Below are positions 10,752 to 21,400 of a stretch of 64,000 nucleotides of DNA, one piece after another. This stretch comes from Cephalotus follicularis (taxonomy: Eukaryota > Streptophyta > Magnoliopsida > Oxalidales > Cephalotaceae): NCBI GenBank assembly GCA_001972305.1, contig BDDD01000367.1:124001-188000 (forward strand). Direction: 5' to 3'. The position numbers and the translations under genes are program-made. How positions within the stretch are numbered: position 1 is the stretch's first letter; each line of letters opens with the position of its first letter. The notes under the pieces were generated by a model. That model worked only from the letters and a program-made list of their open reading frames with translations. It was not told the DNA's origin and searched no databases.

Positions 10752-11488
10752 CAGTGGGAGTTAAGCATATGTATGTTGAGACTTTATATGTCATGTTGTT
10801 TTCATATGCTCTGTTGTGAACTCCTATGTTTGGATTTATGATTTTATGATAATTGATGATTATCATTTTTTTATTGTTTATCATATATTTGATTATGTGC
10901 ACATTTGTGTTTATGATATATCATTTGGTTAAAATCCGGATTATGTGCACATTTGTGTTTATGACATGTCATTTGGATAAAGTCTTGAGACTGGTGTCTG
11001 TCTCAAGCATGACTGTTAATTAGTCACCTTTTGTGTATGTCTCTTGATGACACCTTTGTGATCCATGGATATTTTGATCGAGACATACTAAATTCCTTTG
11101 GAAGTCTTGGGATTTCTCATTTTGTTTAGAGAAATCAGATTTCTCATTTTGTTTCAGAGAAATTGAGGACCGACAATGAATAGCATTTTTTGAGATCACA
11201 TTTTGTATGCTGTTTCATTGCCACACTACCACATCTAGATCCATGTCAGTAGAGTTGTTGGCATATGTAACCATGGATGGTCTTGTGTTAATGGAGACAT
11301 AAAGACCCTATGATTCTATGTTTGATGACTTTATGAGACCGAATCATTTATGAAGTGATTGTCTCACGATCATGTTTTGAAACTATGGCGCCAATGATTT
11401 AAAATTTTGTCATTCTGCCAGAGAGTCGTTTTTTAAACTATTTTTCAAATTCTTAAAAACCACAATTAATGTTTCCCAAGTGGGAGAA
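10752..11488 (+). other. 3' non-coding region and PPT of the outer Copia element
   Basis: About 740 bp between the RNase H relic and the LTR. No gene is seen. It starts near a purine run (CAGTGGGAG, about 10751-10760) and ends with another, CAAGTGGGAGAA, directly against the LTR at 11489, which serves as the likely polypurine tract. Confidence 0.6.
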
Positions 11489-11937
11489 TGTTGGAAATAT
11501 TTATAAAATATTGGGCTTCCATTAATTGTTATTTTTGTTTTATAAAGCTGGTAGGATAATGATCCGTGAGAAGGGAATATAGCCCAATAACCCTTTAGTG
11601 ATCTATTTTGTATGGGCTGAAGCACTTCAGGTTATAGATGTGGGTTATGGTTAGTGTGGGCTTTAGTGACCTAATGGGCATGATGGGAAGGCTCATTAGT
11701 GTTTACTATATATATATCGGGCTAGGTCCCCTCTCCTGTCAGCAAGAGTTGTTTTCGATTCCCATCTAAGAATCACATTTTGTCTGGTGAAAATGAGGGG
11801 AAGACTTGTCTGTTTGATCTAGGATCGCACTGATTTTGATATTCCGCTGCACAGTTGAACATGGCTCAACCAGGTACGATCCTTACTCATTAATTATTGT
11901 GTTCTAATATCGCATATGATCCTTTTAATTTTCAACA
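11489..11937 (+). repeat. 3' LTR of the outer Copia element (449 bp)
   Basis: Starts TGTTGGAAATAT right after the purine tract GTGGGAGAA and ends ATTTTCAACA, giving matching TGTTG...CAACA ends. A TATATATATA tract followed by CGGGCTAGG near 11710 could be the LTR TATA region. The 5' LTR would lie at or beyond the left edge of the window, so neither target duplication nor LTR divergence can be checked. Confidence 0.8.
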
Positions 11938-12488
11938 ATGGCATCTTCCCAAAGAAGACATGCAGTAAGAACTCTTAGCAGAGTCAAGAAACAGCAGGAC
12001 CATAATAATAATACTGCAGTAGAGAGCAATTAATTAAATAATATTTTTAAACAAACAAAAAAAAAAGGTGCAAGAATAATCAGTGGGGAGCTCTTCACCT
12101 TTTCATTAAGCTTTATACATGCTAAACATCAGGAATTACACTTAAATTGAAGCGTTAACTTTGCCAGACATGTAATTCTTAGTCTTCTCATTCAACTTTC
12201 TAAAGAATTTGAGGTCAGAATATCAATATCTCTTCAGACTGATCATCCACTTATAGAAATTTCAATATAGGTAAACAATGAAATATTATAATTTATTATA
12301 GTTTGCAATAAAATGGGGAGGGGAATGGGTGGTGTAAGGAGGACACTACATGTGGACATGTATATGAGGGAGTGTGGGGTTTCCATTCCACTTGTCAAGC
12401 GAAGAACCCCACCCACACACAATGCCAGGCCATGTCATCCATATTTAGTAAGTAATCACAGATATCTGATAACCACACACAACAGAAT
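11938..12488 (+). other. Host flank upstream of the kinesin fragment
   Basis: Sequence between the Copia LTR and the first kinesin-like exon. I see no transposon motif. A 32-codon frame opens at 11938 but nothing supports it as a gene. An A-rich tract (12053-12066) and plain AT-rich DNA fill the rest. Probably the former promoter or 5' leader of the kinesin gene, or unrelated host DNA. Confidence 0.4.
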
Positions 12489-13455
12489 ATGGGCAGGCAA
12501 CTCAACGACACAAATCTAAGCACGACTGGGAATGTCATTGCATCAATGGTAAACGAAGATGGTGAAGCTCAAGGTAATGGAAAAGATGACTTAATTTTCC
12601 TTTTACTTTCTTCCTTAATTTCTTTCTTGTATAAATAGCAGCCAAATAGCGAGCAGTATTGGTGGATTGGATTAATAGTATTCTCCCTAATCTAAATTTG
12701 CCTGCAAAAGCTTCAAATGAAGACTTGAGAACCAGCCTAGCTGATGGCATTGTTCTCTGCCTGATTCTGAACCGGCTTAGACCCGGTTTTGTGAAAGAGG
12801 TTGTCCATGTTTTTTTTTGGTGGGGGGTCAAATTATACAAAGAGATTAGATGTTTCATCTGTTGCCTAATTTGCATTCTATTCGAGGGAGGCACTTTTGA
12901 TTTTTCTTCAGTGTCACCCTCAGAGAACATTAGAAGGTTTCTTGCAACAATCGATGAGTTGGGAATGCCCAGGTTTGAGATTTCGGAGCTAGTGAAGGTA
13001 TTTATTCTAACATGAGCTAATGTCCCTTTGAATTGTTCTTAGAGACATTTTATTGCTCAATGATATGCTAACATCAGCTTTTTAAGTTAACGAACTGGGC
13101 ATATTCCAAACTTTATATTCTAAATATTATTGACCAAATTAAGTATAAAAAAAATTATACATTGATTTTACTCTTGTCTCTAGTGGACTCAAGGGATATT
13201 AAATTGTCTTGCTTTCTTGGTCGTTTATTTTTCTGTTGCAGGCTTCAATGAAGACTGTTATGGATTGCCTTTTTAACACTCAAAGCACAACTTTGATCTG
13301 TGGGGGATAATTCTTCCACAAGGGCTACAACTACTAAATCTGAAAGCCCTCAAGCATATGCATCTCCCCGCGGTCTTCTTTCTCCCTTGCCTAAGGAAGA
13401 AAACCAGAAATTTTTGTCAGATTCCAAATTGCATTGCGTGCTCCTCTCATGTCCG
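12489..13455 (+). pseudogene. Kinesin-14 (CH-domain, plant KCH-like) gene fragment, broken
   Basis: Four exon-like blocks join in frame through GT-AG introns: 12489-12573, 12639-12799, 12887-12997 and 13242-~13455. The second and third encode a calponin-homology domain (VDWINSILPNLNLP, LRTSLADGIVLCLILNRL, then IRRFLATIDELGMPRFEI), and the fourth continues with SMKTVMDCL. This arrangement is typical of plant kinesin-14 proteins that bind actin through CH and microtubules through a later motor domain. Breaks: an in-frame TAG at 12647-12649, a frameshift in exon 4 near 13300 and another near 13430. Everything beyond, including the motor, is absent because Gypsy element G begins at 13566. Intron 12800-12886 is 87 bp, a multiple of three, so an ORF reads through it. 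Confidence 0.82.
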
Positions 13456-13565
13456 GTATAGTCTCACTTCTCTTCTCTATTAATGGCACTTTCCCGTGCA
13501 CAAGCTTTATGTGGTTAACAATGCATTTTTAACTCACCGAATTATGGAGAAACCAATCCTGGTAT

Positions 13566-14524
13566 TGTTGATATAGAAATCCTTCTCTCAATAGTACCCC
13601 AAGTGTAAGGGCTTGATTTGTTTAGGGAAACGCTACGTCAATGCTCCGAGATGAAGGTAGAAGAAGGCTGTGAATGTTTTCCCTACACAGAAGAGCAAAC
13701 GCGTTGAAGGTCTAGGAGGATGTTCTCCCGGGGACACTCCGACGGTCAAGTTAGACCTTCGCACAGAGAAAATTAGGTTCTTTCAAGTGTAAGAATGGCT
13801 GACCTTTGTTCTGACTGTTGAACAAGTATTTATAGGGTATGAGCCTAACTGTCTGAGCGTGTGTTTAGGAGCTGATATATATCCCCTAAGGAAATGCCGA
13901 GGATCTCGGTCATTTCCCTTGATCTCCGCCTGATGTGTAACCACTTTCCTTGTAGGTAGTTTATTATATAACAACTTCCTTATTTGGATGAAGGCGAATC
14001 CCTGATAAATAGGCTGATTTTAAGGCCTCATTCCATAGATAAAGAGCAGGTCCTCTGCAATAGGGCTACCGAGGAGGAGAACTGAGTTACTGCTGCCAAG
14101 GTAATGAGCCTTTTGCTTCTCTTTCACTGCGGGGTCTTCAATTTCCACAACTTATTACTGGGCCGACGCCCGAAGCAATAAGTCCTCTGCCAAGCCACTG
14201 AGGAAGAGGTCTCCCACAGTGCAGTTGGGGAGGACCCCCCTAATTTAGGTCCACTGTACTGATGTTGGAAGGGAGATCCTCGGTACTTAGGCCGAGGATA
14301 TCCTCGGCACTTATTCCGAGGAGGCCGTATTCTTCATCACCATTAAGTAAGGTTTCCTCGGAACAGATTCCAAGGAGGATACCTCCATCCACTCCTCATG
14401 CCAGGGCTTGATAAACTTCCTCTGACTAGTATCCATGTAAACTTTTAATTCCCCTGAACACTTGGCCACGTGTCCGCGGAGGACACGTGTCGTTCTTGGT
14501 ATAATTCAATTTTTCCCCATATCA
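13566..14524 (-). repeat. 3' LTR of element G (959 bp)
   Basis: TGTTGATATAG at 13566 to CATATCA at 14524 on the plus strand (TG...CA on either strand). The inner side is a C-run whose minus strand reads CCAGGGGGGGCATA, the polypurine tract, fixing this as the 3' LTR. A minus-strand TATA motif lies at 13828-13834 (complement of ATTTATA). Two CACGTG boxes lie near its U3 start. Confidence 0.93.
14467..14489. promoter_or_regulatory. Paired G-box (CACGTG) dyad in the U3 of LTR G
   Basis: CACGTG occurs at 14467-14472 and 14484-14489, arranged as an inverted repeat in which CACGTGTCC is mirrored by GGACACGTG around a GCGGA spacer. G-boxes of this form (ACGTGTC) are known binding sites for plant bZIP and bHLH factors, including ABA-response factors. 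In the other LTR the first box is intact and the second has become CAAGTG. It is about 40-60 bp inside the U3 start on the element strand. Confidence 0.6.
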
Positions 14525-14927
14525 TATGCCCCCCCTGGTCCTTCTTCTCTGACCGTGGTCAAAGGAGGAGGAACAGAGTTAAGAGTCGTGACTCGGGCCG
14601 AACTCCTGGAAACTTTACGCATGCTTTTCCATACGTGAAAGAACTGAGGCCCAATAGTGTGGCTTTTAGAGATCCTCTGACACAAAACCAATCTTGCCTT
14701 AGCAGAGGATTGAAGCTCGCCTCTGTTTGGGTCCATCTCTACTAACGGGCCTTGTGTCACGAGCCCAAATCATTGGCATTTAAGTAGTGTATTGAACACG
14801 ACTCACACGTGGCATAAATTGACCGTTTCCCGCCTCTGTCTCTTCGTCTCCTGCATCTGATTTGACGGTTCCTTTCCTGGCCATTGGATCTGTGCGATGT
14901 GGAGGGCCAGGATCAGTGCTATGGGCC

Positions 14928-14934
14928 TATAAAA
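14928..14934 (+). promoter_or_regulatory. TATA box of the antisense gene in element G
   Basis: TATAAAA in the context GGGCCTATAAAAGGA, about 205 bp upstream of the ATG at 15139 and outside the LTR. With a usual 25-35 bp spacing, transcription would start near 14960-14970, giving a pyrimidine-rich leader of about 170 bases. It is on the plus strand, opposite to the element's own transcript, and agrees with an independently expressed accessory gene. Confidence 0.65.
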
Positions 14935-15138
14935 GGATATCCATTCCACAAAGCAAACCTTTTACTCCTTCAAACTCCATTCTTTGCATTGTCGTTGAGA
15001 GCTCCTGAGATTTACAGTACCCTCGAACTCCATCTCCCTACCATTCTTTCATCAAGGTCTTTGATAAGTAGCCAGTCTTCTTGTTGCTCTAAGTTGAATC
15101 TAAGACTTCTCTAGCCTCTTCTTTTTTCCTCTGAATAG

Positions 15139-15918
15139 ATGGCTAGAACCAAACAAACTGCTAGGCCTTCTCCTCCCTTAGAAGTCAAAACCCTAGCCAT
15201 GGTGGTTCCCACCGCCGAAAGTCCCCTTTCCTCCGAAGGCAGCCTGGGGGCTGCGGTGGGTGACCCTGTTGCTCCCATCTCCGAGGCCAATACCTTAGCC
15301 CCGGATTGCTTTGGTGTCAGTACTCTTTCTCGCGATGAGGTGCTAGAACTTTCTCTCAAATACAATTTACCTGCTGGGTTGAGATTTAGTCTCCCCTCAG
15401 ATCCTCGGCTGGTCACCGAGAGTAGAGAGGGCCTCTTCGCCGTCTTTGAAGGCGCTATCTCTCATGGTTTAAGGGTCCCGGTGCCCTCTTTCGCTCTCTC
15501 GGTCTTGGAGACATTTCATCTCCATCCTTCTCTTCTCCAACCTCTGTCTTGGAGCTTCATCATAGGCTTCTTAGTTAGGTATCTAGAGTCCGAGGTGGCT
15601 GCGACAGTAGGACTATTCAAAAATTTCCATGTCATCTCGTCCTCGCCAGGAAAGCGTGGCTATTTCTTCAAGTCCCGCCCTGGCGTGAAGAAACTTCTTT
15701 TGAACCCCACTAAATCCATCAAAAACTGGAGGAGAAGATACTTCCTCATAAAAAAATTCTACGGGTTCACCCCCCCTGTCTGGTGTGACTCCATGGAAAC
15801 TACACGCCTTAACAGGAGATCCCCTCTGACGATGGCAGAGAACGTGGACCTTGGCAAACTCGTGCGCTTGGAGCCCGAGGAGGTGAACTCTACTGTGGTT
15901 AAGGATCGTCTGCTCTGA
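15139..15918 (+). CDS. Antisense accessory protein of element G, exon 1: histone-H3-like N-terminus and putative gypsy-type transposon domain
   Basis: The 259-codon ORF begins MARTKQTARPS. After removal of Met, residues 1-8 equal the N-terminus of histone H3 (ARTKQTAR) and residue 10 (Ser) matches too; position 9 is Pro where H3 has Lys9. Residues ~60-210 (LPAGLRFSLPSDPRLVTES; PVPSFALSVLETFHLHPS; NWRRRYFLIK) resemble the plant 'putative gypsy type transposon' domain (Pfam Transposase_28), seen in antisense ORFs of Tat elements. The TGA at 15916-15918 looks like a mutation: the same frame stays open afterwards to 16030, where GT begins an intron. I chose the ATG at 15139 because it follows the TATA and gives the H3-like start. 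Molecular role unknown; nuclear action is inference. Confidence 0.75.
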   Translation: MARTKQTARPSPPLEVKTLAMVVPTAESPLSSEGSLGAAVGDPVAPISEANTLAPDCFGVSTLSRDEVLELSLKYNLPAGLRFSLPSDPRLVTESREGLFAVFEGAISHGLRVPVPSFALSVLETFHLHPSLLQPLSWSFIIGFLVRYLESEVAATVGLFKNFHVISSSPGKRGYFFKSRPGVKKLLLNPTKSIKNWRRRYFLIKKFYGFTPPVWCDSMETTRLNRRSPLTMAENVDLGKLVRLEPEEVNSTVVKDRLL

Positions 15919-16631
15919 GTCGGGTTGAGTGTAGTTCCCATCCGAGGATCATACTCGGTAGATGTCGAGGACACCTCAGGGGGTGGGGGATCCCCAGATA
16001 AATCCATGCCCCAAGAGATGGGGGAAAACTGTATAAAGCTTTCGTCTCCTTCGGTTTCTTGTCTTTGTATTTCTTCTATTTTTTACTATTCGTTGCCATG
16101 TTCTTGACTTGCTTACCTCTTTTTCGTGTAGCAATGGCTTCTCGGCGAGGATTTGACGCTCTCTTCGGTGCTACCAAGATCAGCAAACTTTCGTCTCCTG
16201 AAGCAAACAAGCAGAAGGCTGTCGCGGAGGCAGTCAAGCAAAAGGAGAAAGATGCTGCCAAGGAAGCCAGGCAGAGGGCGAAAGCCGCCGCCGAGGGGGC
16301 CAAGCAGATGAAGAAGGCTGCAGCGACAGCCAAAGAGAAGGGAACCAAACGTCCTGTTAGGGGGCGTTCCTCTGGTGCTCCTCCTCAACCCCCAAGCAAA
16401 AAGGGGAAGCACGTGTCCGAGGCCGAGGTAGAGTCTGCTCTCGGTAGAACCTCTAACAACCCCATCATCCTGCCTCCTCCTCGGGATATGGAGAAAATGA
16501 TAGAAGAGTTGGAGGGGGTTGGGAATGGGTCCTCCAACTTGGACACCCTCGGGGTGCCATTCGCTCTTAGCTCTCTGTGCCTCTTCCCTGACGAGCTGAG
16601 GAGAGGAAGGACTGGACCAACAAGGACTTAA
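15919..16631 (+). pseudogene. Antisense gene of element G: end of exon 1, intron 1 and exon 2
   Basis: After the premature TGA the exon 1 frame continues to 16030 (VDVEDTSGGGGSPDKSM). An intron 16031-16131 (GT...TTTTCGTGTAG) joins in phase to exon 2 at 16132, reading SMASRRGFDALFGA. Exon 2 encodes a Lys/Ala/Glu-rich helix (EAVKQKEKDAAKEARQ and on) followed by basic stretches such as TKRPVRGR and PSKKGKH that could be nuclear localisation signals. A frameshift near 16597 ends the ORF early; the shifted frame continues DWTNKDLIHNSLQNHFKEM up to about 16665. The expected donor there reads GG instead of GT, so splicing of intron 2 may be lost. Confidence 0.6.
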
Positions 16632-16738
16632 TCCATAACTCCCTGCAAAACCATTTCAAGGAAATGGGGATCCTCTTTTTGTGTGCTTTACATTCTTATG
16701 TACTTTTTGTTCTTCTCATTTCTGTGTCTTTTTTGCAG

Positions 16739-17551
16739 GCTCTAAATGATCAGCACCTCTTGGTCAAGAATTTTTTGATCATCTTAGAGAGGTATGAGAA
16801 AGCAAGGGAGGAGTTGATGGTAGAGATGGAGACCTCGCGCATGGCCAAGGCTCAGCTTGAGGAAGTCCTTAAGGCCCAAGAGTCAGTTGTGGAGGAGAGA
16901 AACGAAGCTGTCTTGGAGAGAGACCAAATGATAAAGGACCTCTCAAAGGTCGGCGACCAGTACCGGGCTCTGCAGAAGAACCATGAAGATTCTGTCCAGA
17001 AACAGGAGGAGAGGAAGGCTAAGGCAGTGGAGGATGCCCTTACAGAATTTAAGTCCTCAGATGAATTCCAGAGATTGATGGAGGCCTCTGTGGAGGATTA
17101 CAAGGCTTCAGAAGCCATTGCTGATGAGGTCTTCAAGGAATCCGACTACCGTCGAGGGTTCTACACTTGCAGGAACTGGGTTAAGGCTCTTCATCCCGAA
17201 GTCCCATTGGACGAGGTGGCCTACTGCTCGGCTGCTAAGGCCTTCGACTATTATCCCGACGGTTATGAAGCCGAGGAGGTGAAGGCCGAAGATGCCTTGG
17301 AAGAGAGAGCAGGCCAAGGAGCTGTGGGAGAGGAAGGGGAAATCCAACTTGCCTCTGGGGCTATAGCCGGCCAAGGATGCGAGGCTGGAGGATATGGATC
17401 AGTCGTGATGACCGTTCCTCCGTCGGATCCTGCGTTGGTATCTGCTTCATTTGCTCCTTCCTCGGATCTCATCATTCCTCAAACTCCTCAGACTGGACCT
17501 TTTGTTCCTCCTCCTCCAGATGATGAATCCGCCGACTGCTTAGATTTGTAG
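16739..17551 (+). CDS. Antisense gene of element G, exon 3: coiled-coil C-terminal part
   Basis: Exon 3 starts after a strong acceptor (TTTTTTGCAG, ending 16738) with ALNDQHLLVKNF and stays open for about 270 codons to TAG at 17549-17551. It opens with a long coiled coil (heptad-like Leu/Glu/Lys from EKAREELMVEMETS through ~120 residues), then a conserved-looking block (DYRRGFYTCRNWVKALHPE), and ends in an acidic, Pro-rich tail. The coiled coil suggests self-association or partner binding. No enzyme motif is seen. The frame is intact although the joining splice donor seems damaged. Confidence 0.65.
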   Translation, partial: ALNDQHLLVKNFLIILERYEKAREELMVEMETSRMAKAQLEEVLKAQESVVEERNEAVLERDQMIKDLSKVGDQYRALQKNHEDSVQKQEERKAKAVEDALTEFKSSDEFQRLMEASVEDYKASEAIADEVFKESDYRRGFYTCRNWVKALHPEVPLDEVAYCSAAKAFDYYPDGYEAEEVKAEDALEERAGQGAVGEEGEIQLASGAIAGQGCEAGGYGSVVMTVPPSDPALVSASFAPSSDLIIPQTPQTGPFVPPPPDDESADCLDL

Positions 17552-18415
17552 GCTAGCTTTAGTTTTGCCTTGTAATAGTCTGTTGACTCTTGTATTTGTA
17601 AAAATTTTTCTAAATATGAATGAGAAGAGGAGGTTTTTGCATACTTGGATCTTTGCCTTTATTTTTTGCATTATGAACTTGAAGTGTTTGCACTCTGGAT
17701 ATATATGTATGTTAACAATCCCCTTAAGAATTTTAACTTAGCCCAAATCACTAACTCCTCATACGTGAGATCACTTAAGCTTGTCAGTCGTCGTAGGACA
17801 CTTTATTTCAAAAGTTCTTAAGCAATCATAACATAGTCTTTATGAATTTTGTTGTATTCACAGACTAAGTTCTTGGTCTGCTCGGACAAGTTCCTATGGG
17901 TTTACCGAGCAGAATATCGTCTGACCCGTTAGGTTTTAGGACAGGTCCGCTGAGCTTGCAGTCCACATAGGGACACTTGTATTAAAGTGCTTAGTCTGAC
18001 GAGCTTGATCGTTGCAAGTTCCCATGGATTCGCCTTTCAAGTCACGATTTTAGGTCTGGTTGGTCAAGTTCCCATGGTGTTGCCAATCAGTGTTTTCTCC
18101 CTGGGGAGTCTTAGTGCTTCCTTGGAATTCTTTGGACGATCCTCGGAAGGAGTATTTAGGGTGCTCCTCGGAAGGAGTCTTTTGTATGCTCGTTTGTTGC
18201 CTTAGTTTGTTCAAGACCTCGGCTTCTCTTGGCTTTCTCTTGGGGGGTCAAACGCACTTGAAGTAAAAACTGAGGGAGTTGATCGGTGGCTGTTCAGAGG
18301 TTTGAGGACATGAACATTGGACCTCCAGTCCCTTGCAAACTTAAAACTATGATATGGAACACAAGTTTTGAAAAAAAAATTCTTTCATTGATATCTGAAT
18401 TTGTACAACTTACAT
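17552..18415. other. Spacer between convergent antisense gene and pol of element G
   Basis: This 860-bp stretch separates the stop of the antisense gene from the end of pol on the other strand, so both transcripts would end here. I see T-rich sequence and AATATGAATGAG near 17612 that could serve as a plant polyadenylation signal for the antisense gene. A degenerate repeat (CAAGTTCCYATGG at ~17887, 18015 and 18065) lies in the middle. No gene is supported. Confidence 0.5.
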
Positions 18416-21400
18416 TCATTGATAATACTTCCTCAAATGCTTGGCATTCCAAGTTCTAGCAATCTCCCTACCCCCCAAAGTTTCAAGTTTGAATGTTCCT
18501 GGGCAAAGAACCCTCTTGATCTTGTATGGCCCTTCCCATGCAGGGGCAAGTTTTCCTCTGGTACAGGTGGGGTCTGCAATGGCTGAGTTGCGTAGGACTA
18601 GATCTCCTTGTCTTAGTGGTCTGGGGCTTACCCTTTTGTTATAGTAGCGGCTCACCCTCTGCTGGTAGGCTGCAACTCTGATCGCAGCCTTATCTCTTAA
18701 TTCTTCCACTAGGTCAAGGATGCATCTGAGACCTTCTTCATTGTTGTCTTCAGTGAAATGTACAACTCTTGGTGATTGTACTCCAATCTCCACTGGTATC
18801 ATAGCCTCTGCCCCGAAACATAGACTGTATGGGGATTCACTGGTTGTAGCCCGAGGAGTTGTTCTGTATACCCATAGCACGCTTGGTAGCTCCTCTGTCC
18901 ATCTTCCTTATCTTCTAGGCGCTTCTTCAAGCCCGAGATGATTTCTCTGATGATCACCTCGGCTTGACCATTACTTTGGGGGTAGACTACTGAGGCAAGC
19001 ATGTGCTCTATCCTCCACTCTTTGCAAAAGTCACGGAAGGCTTGGCAATCAAACTGTTTACCATTGTCTGTGACAATTGTCCTCGGGAATCCAAATCTAC
19101 AGATGATTGATTTCCATACGAAGCTCTCTGTGTTCTTCTCTGTAATTTGGCTAGAGGTTCTGCTTCCACCCACTTGGTAAAGTAGTCTACTACAACAATG
19201 AGAAACTTCCTCTGGCCTGTCGCCATGGGTAATGGTCTGACGAAGTCCATTTCCCATTGTGCAAAGGGCCATGGGGCCATGATAGACGTTAGAGGTTGAG
19301 AAGGTCTTCTGCTTGTGTTTGCATTCCTCTAACACTTATCACACCTTCTCACCAAGTCTATTGCATCTTGATGCATAGTCGGCCAGTAGTAACCTTGTCT
19401 TAATAGCTTATGAGATAATGTTCTGCCCCCAGTGTGGTTGCCACAAATTCCTTCGTGGACCTCCCTCAGAGCATAATCGGCCTCTAAGGGGGTCATGCAT
19501 CTTAACCAAGGAAAAGAAAAAGATCTTTTGTAAAGGATCCCATCCCATAATTGGAATCTGTTTGCTCTGTAGACCAGCTTCCTCGCCTCCACGGGGTCCT
19601 CGGGTAGGATTCCATTCCTCAGCCAATTGATGAAGGGAGTCATCCAGTTTGGCTCCTATGGTACATCTATGTCCATCACATCTGCTTCAGAGATGGTAGG
19701 CCTGTCCAGGTAGTCTACTAGCACGGTTTGATTTTTCTCTAGCTCCTCGGCCATTGCTAGTTTTGATAACTGGTCTGCTCGGACGTTTTCTGCTCTGGGT
19801 ATTTTCAAAATCCTTAAGACCTTGAATGCTGACTTCATACCCTAAAAATGGGACAAGTATTTCACCATAGGGTATTCTCGAGCCTCATACTCCCCATTTT
19901 CCATACCAACCACTAGCTGAGAATCACTGGAGGCCTTTATCTTTCGCACCTCCAAGTGCTTTGCAATCGTCAGTCCAGCTATCAGAGCTTCCCACTCTGC
20001 TTCGTTGTTTGTAGCTTTAAACTTAAACCTCAGAGCATACTCCAACGTCCAACCATCTGGGATCGTCAATACCAACCCTGCTCCACTGCCAGTGATGCAG
20101 GAAGACCCATCTACTGACAATTTCCATATCCCCTTCTCGCTCTCGGAAGGGTTCTCCTCCATACACTCCGTAGGTGTATTATCTCTAACAAAGTCAGCCA
20201 GGACCTATGATTTGATTACTGGTCTGGCTTCGAACTTCACATCATACTCGCCTAGCTCAACTGACCAATTGATTAACCTGCCTGAGGTGTCAGGCTTCGC
20301 AAGAACTTGTTTAAGCGGTTTGTTAGTCAGAACCTTGATTGTATGGGTTTGGAAATATGGCCTCAGTTTTCTAGCCGAGATGATCAGAGCATATGCAAAC
20401 TTCTCTACCTCTGGGTACCTTCCTTTAGCATCATTCAAAGCCTTGCTCACATAGTATACTAGCTTTTGAACTTTTTCCTCTTCTCTGACTAGCACCGCAC
20501 TCACTGTGCCCGAGGTGGCCACAAGGTACAAATACAAGTCTTCCTTTTCCTTAGGTTTTGAGATCAGAGGAGGGGAAGCCAGGTATTCCTTCAACTTGTC
20601 GAAGGCTGCTTGACAGTGGTCTGACCAAGAAAATCCCTTGGGATCCCTGAGTATTTTGAAGAAAGGGAGGCACTTCTCGGCTGACTTTGACACAAACCTG
20701 CTCAGGGCTGCAATCTTCCCATTTAACCTCTGCACATCCCTGATGGTTTGAGGAGGTCTCATGCTCTGAATTGCTGAGATCTTCTCCGGATTGGCCTATA
20801 TTCCTCTGCTAGAGACCATAAATCCAAGGAACTTGCCAGAGGTGACCCCGAATGTGCACTTGCAAGGATTGAGTTTCATGTTGTATCTCCTCAGCACCTC
20901 GAATGTTTCCTCCATGTCTTTTATGTGAGGGCTCCTAGCTGGGGTCTTGACTAGCATGTCATCGATGTACACCTCCATATTTTTCCCAATCCAAGGCTCG
21001 AAGATTTTGTTCACCAAACGTTGGTAGGTGGCCCCTGCATTCTTCAGGCCGAAGGGCATAACCTTGTAGCAATACATTCCTCAGTCCGTGATGAAAGCTG
21101 TTTTGTTCTCGTTGGGCCCGTGCATGAGAATTTGATTATATCCCGAGTAGGCGTCCAAGAAGCTTAACATTCTGTAACCCGAGATCGCATCCACCAACTG
21201 GTCTATCTTTGGGAGAGGGAAGTGATCATTTGGGCAGGCTTTGTTGAGGTCTGTGAAATCGATGCACATCCTCCACTTGCCATTCGCCTTTTTGACCAGT
21301 ACTGGGTTCGCCAGCCAGTCTGAATAATACACTTCCCTTATGAACCCTACCTGCAATAGCTTGCTCACCTCTTATGCTATTGCCCGCTGCCTCTCTGGAG

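Noticed and set aside
11938..12033. Small ORF MASSQRRHAVRT... right after the Copia LTR
   Set aside because: Only 32 codons, no supporting signal; likely chance.
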